Positions 63,369 through 64,000 of a DNA stretch of 64,000 bases are shown piece after piece. The stretch comes from Salisaeta longa DSM 21114. GTDB taxonomy: Bacteria > Bacteroidota > Rhodothermia > Rhodothermales > Salinibacteraceae. Numbering within the stretch: the stretch's first letter is position 1; each line of letters begins with the position of its first letter. The stretch lies in assembly GCF_000419585.1 (NCBI RefSeq), contig NZ_ATTH01000001.1, positions 456,005-520,004 on the forward strand, given 5' to 3'. The translations under genes were made by a program, and so were the position numbers. The notes under the pieces were generated by a model. The model was given only the letters and a program-made list of their open reading frames with translations. It did not search any database and was not told the origin of the DNA.

Positions 63369-64000
63369 ATGTCTGTATACGAACCGACACGTGACTATTG
63401 GCCCGCCGCCATGCCTCCGGATGCCTCACCAATGGCCGAGCGAATTGATGACCGCATGATGCAACCCGTCCTGCCGCGTCGTCGGATGAGCATCCACCTG
63501 GACGCGCCGCTATCCGACGACGAGTTCCAAACGTTGTGTCAGCGCAATCCACAGTTGATCATCGAGCAATCCCCCGACGGTTCTCTCGTCCTCATGGCCC
63601 CTACGGGTGGTGCGTCTGGTAACCGAAATCTCACGATTGGTTTTCACCTTGCCGCATGGATTGAGGAGCATGGCGGGTTCGGGTTCGATTCCAATACGAT
63701 GTTTCGATTGCCCAACGGCGCGCACCGCATGCCGGATGTTGCATGGGTGCAGCGCGCCCGATTCTTGGCGCTTTCGGAAGCAGAGCGTGAGGGCTTCGTT
63801 CCGCTCGCCCCAGACTTCGTGATCGAATTGCGTTCGCCAACGGATGATCTTTCGGCCCTGAAGGATAAGATGAACGAGTACATGCGGGCCGGCGTGCGGT
63901 TGGGGTGGCTGATTGACCCACAAACCAAAACCGTGACAATGTACCGCGACGACGGCACGCAAGAGACCCTCGACCAACCGGCAACGGTCGTAGCGGAAAC
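63369..64000 (+). CDS. Uma2-family (DUF820) restriction-endonuclease-like protein, C-terminus cut by window edge
   Basis: At least 210 residues from ATG 63369 (MSVYEPTRDYWPAAMPP). The Uma2 fold is clear: LVLMAPTGGASGNRN early, GFGFDSNTMFRLPNG and MPDVAWVQ with the active-site Asp, FVIELRSPTDD with Glu, then LKDKMNEYMRAGVRLGWLIDP. The D...E-x-R/K pattern is that of PD-(D/E)XK-type nucleases, but Uma2 proteins have no settled function. It starts 49 bp after the nested MITE-like elements. The last bases of the gene are outside the window. Confidence 0.9.
   Translation, partial: MSVYEPTRDYWPAAMPPDASPMAERIDDRMMQPVLPRRRMSIHLDAPLSDDEFQTLCQRNPQLIIEQSPDGSLVLMAPTGGASGNRNLTIGFHLAAWIEEHGGFGFDSNTMFRLPNGAHRMPDVAWVQRARFLALSEAEREGFVPLAPDFVIELRSPTDDLSALKDKMNEYMRAGVRLGWLIDPQTKTVTMYRDDGTQETLDQPATVVAE

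Overview
The window is GC-rich and almost wholly coding. It looks like a chromosomal segment from a Rhodothermota/Bacteroidota-type bacterium, probably a pigmented halophile related to Salinibacter or Salisaeta (inference). The evidence is: PorV/PorQ-type outer-membrane protein, a FecI/FecR/TonB-receptor signalling set whose receptor carries an STN plus carboxypeptidase-regulatory-like N-terminus, a queuine tRNA-ribosyltransferase without the usual zinc cysteines, a DUF2851 protein, a phytoene-desaturase-type carotenoid gene, and many Asp/Glu-rich proteins. No rRNA, CRISPR array or complete transposase gene was seen. There is one tRNA, tRNA-Pro(CGG).

Layout. 1-5.4 kb (minus): a GH113-like lipoprotein, two MacB/FtsX permeases and a FAD-linked oxidase cut by the left edge. 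5.6-17.5 kb (plus): GNAT, shikimate kinase, tRNA-Pro, RlmD-like methyltransferase, a tandem pair of ParA ATPases with a 98-residue companion and no ParB, SDR, CoA-type Nudix hydrolase, crtI, rsmB, a PorV-like protein and TonB. 17.5-23.1 kb: a MITE-like element abutting an Fe-S photolyase gene, an SDR lacking its catalytic Tyr, a degenerate LytS-type membrane kinase and a PAS histidine kinase (all minus). 23.3-29.8 kb (plus): HIT, coaE, trehalase, fadN and a thiolase (beta-oxidation). 29.9-40.2 kb (minus): sulfotransferase, exostosin-type and GT2 glycosyltransferases, then prfC, recN and secA. 40.5-45.6 kb (plus): DUF3047, a formate/nitrite-transporter fused to a degenerate DsbA domain, a luciferase-domain protein and glgP. 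45.7-53.9 kb (minus): SLC13 permease, DUF2851, tgt, a PhoR/PhoB-like pair and alr. 54.2-62.9 kb (plus): a DPP-IV-type peptidase, two small proteins, then ECF sigma, lipoprotein, FecR and TonB receptor. 62.97-63.3 kb: one MITE-like element nested inside another. 63.4 kb to the end: an Uma2-family gene cut by the right edge.

The most unusual content is the ParA pair with a shared upstream motif, the FNT-DsbA fusion that has lost its thiol-disulfide chemistry, the pseudokinase beside an orphan sensor kinase, the nested MITEs (removing the inner one in silico repairs the outer terminal repeat), and the MITE that supplies the photolyase stop codon. Most starts were chosen by homology because Shine-Dalgarno sequences are weak throughout, as is usual in this lineage. 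Protein family names come from recalled motifs, not from database searches.
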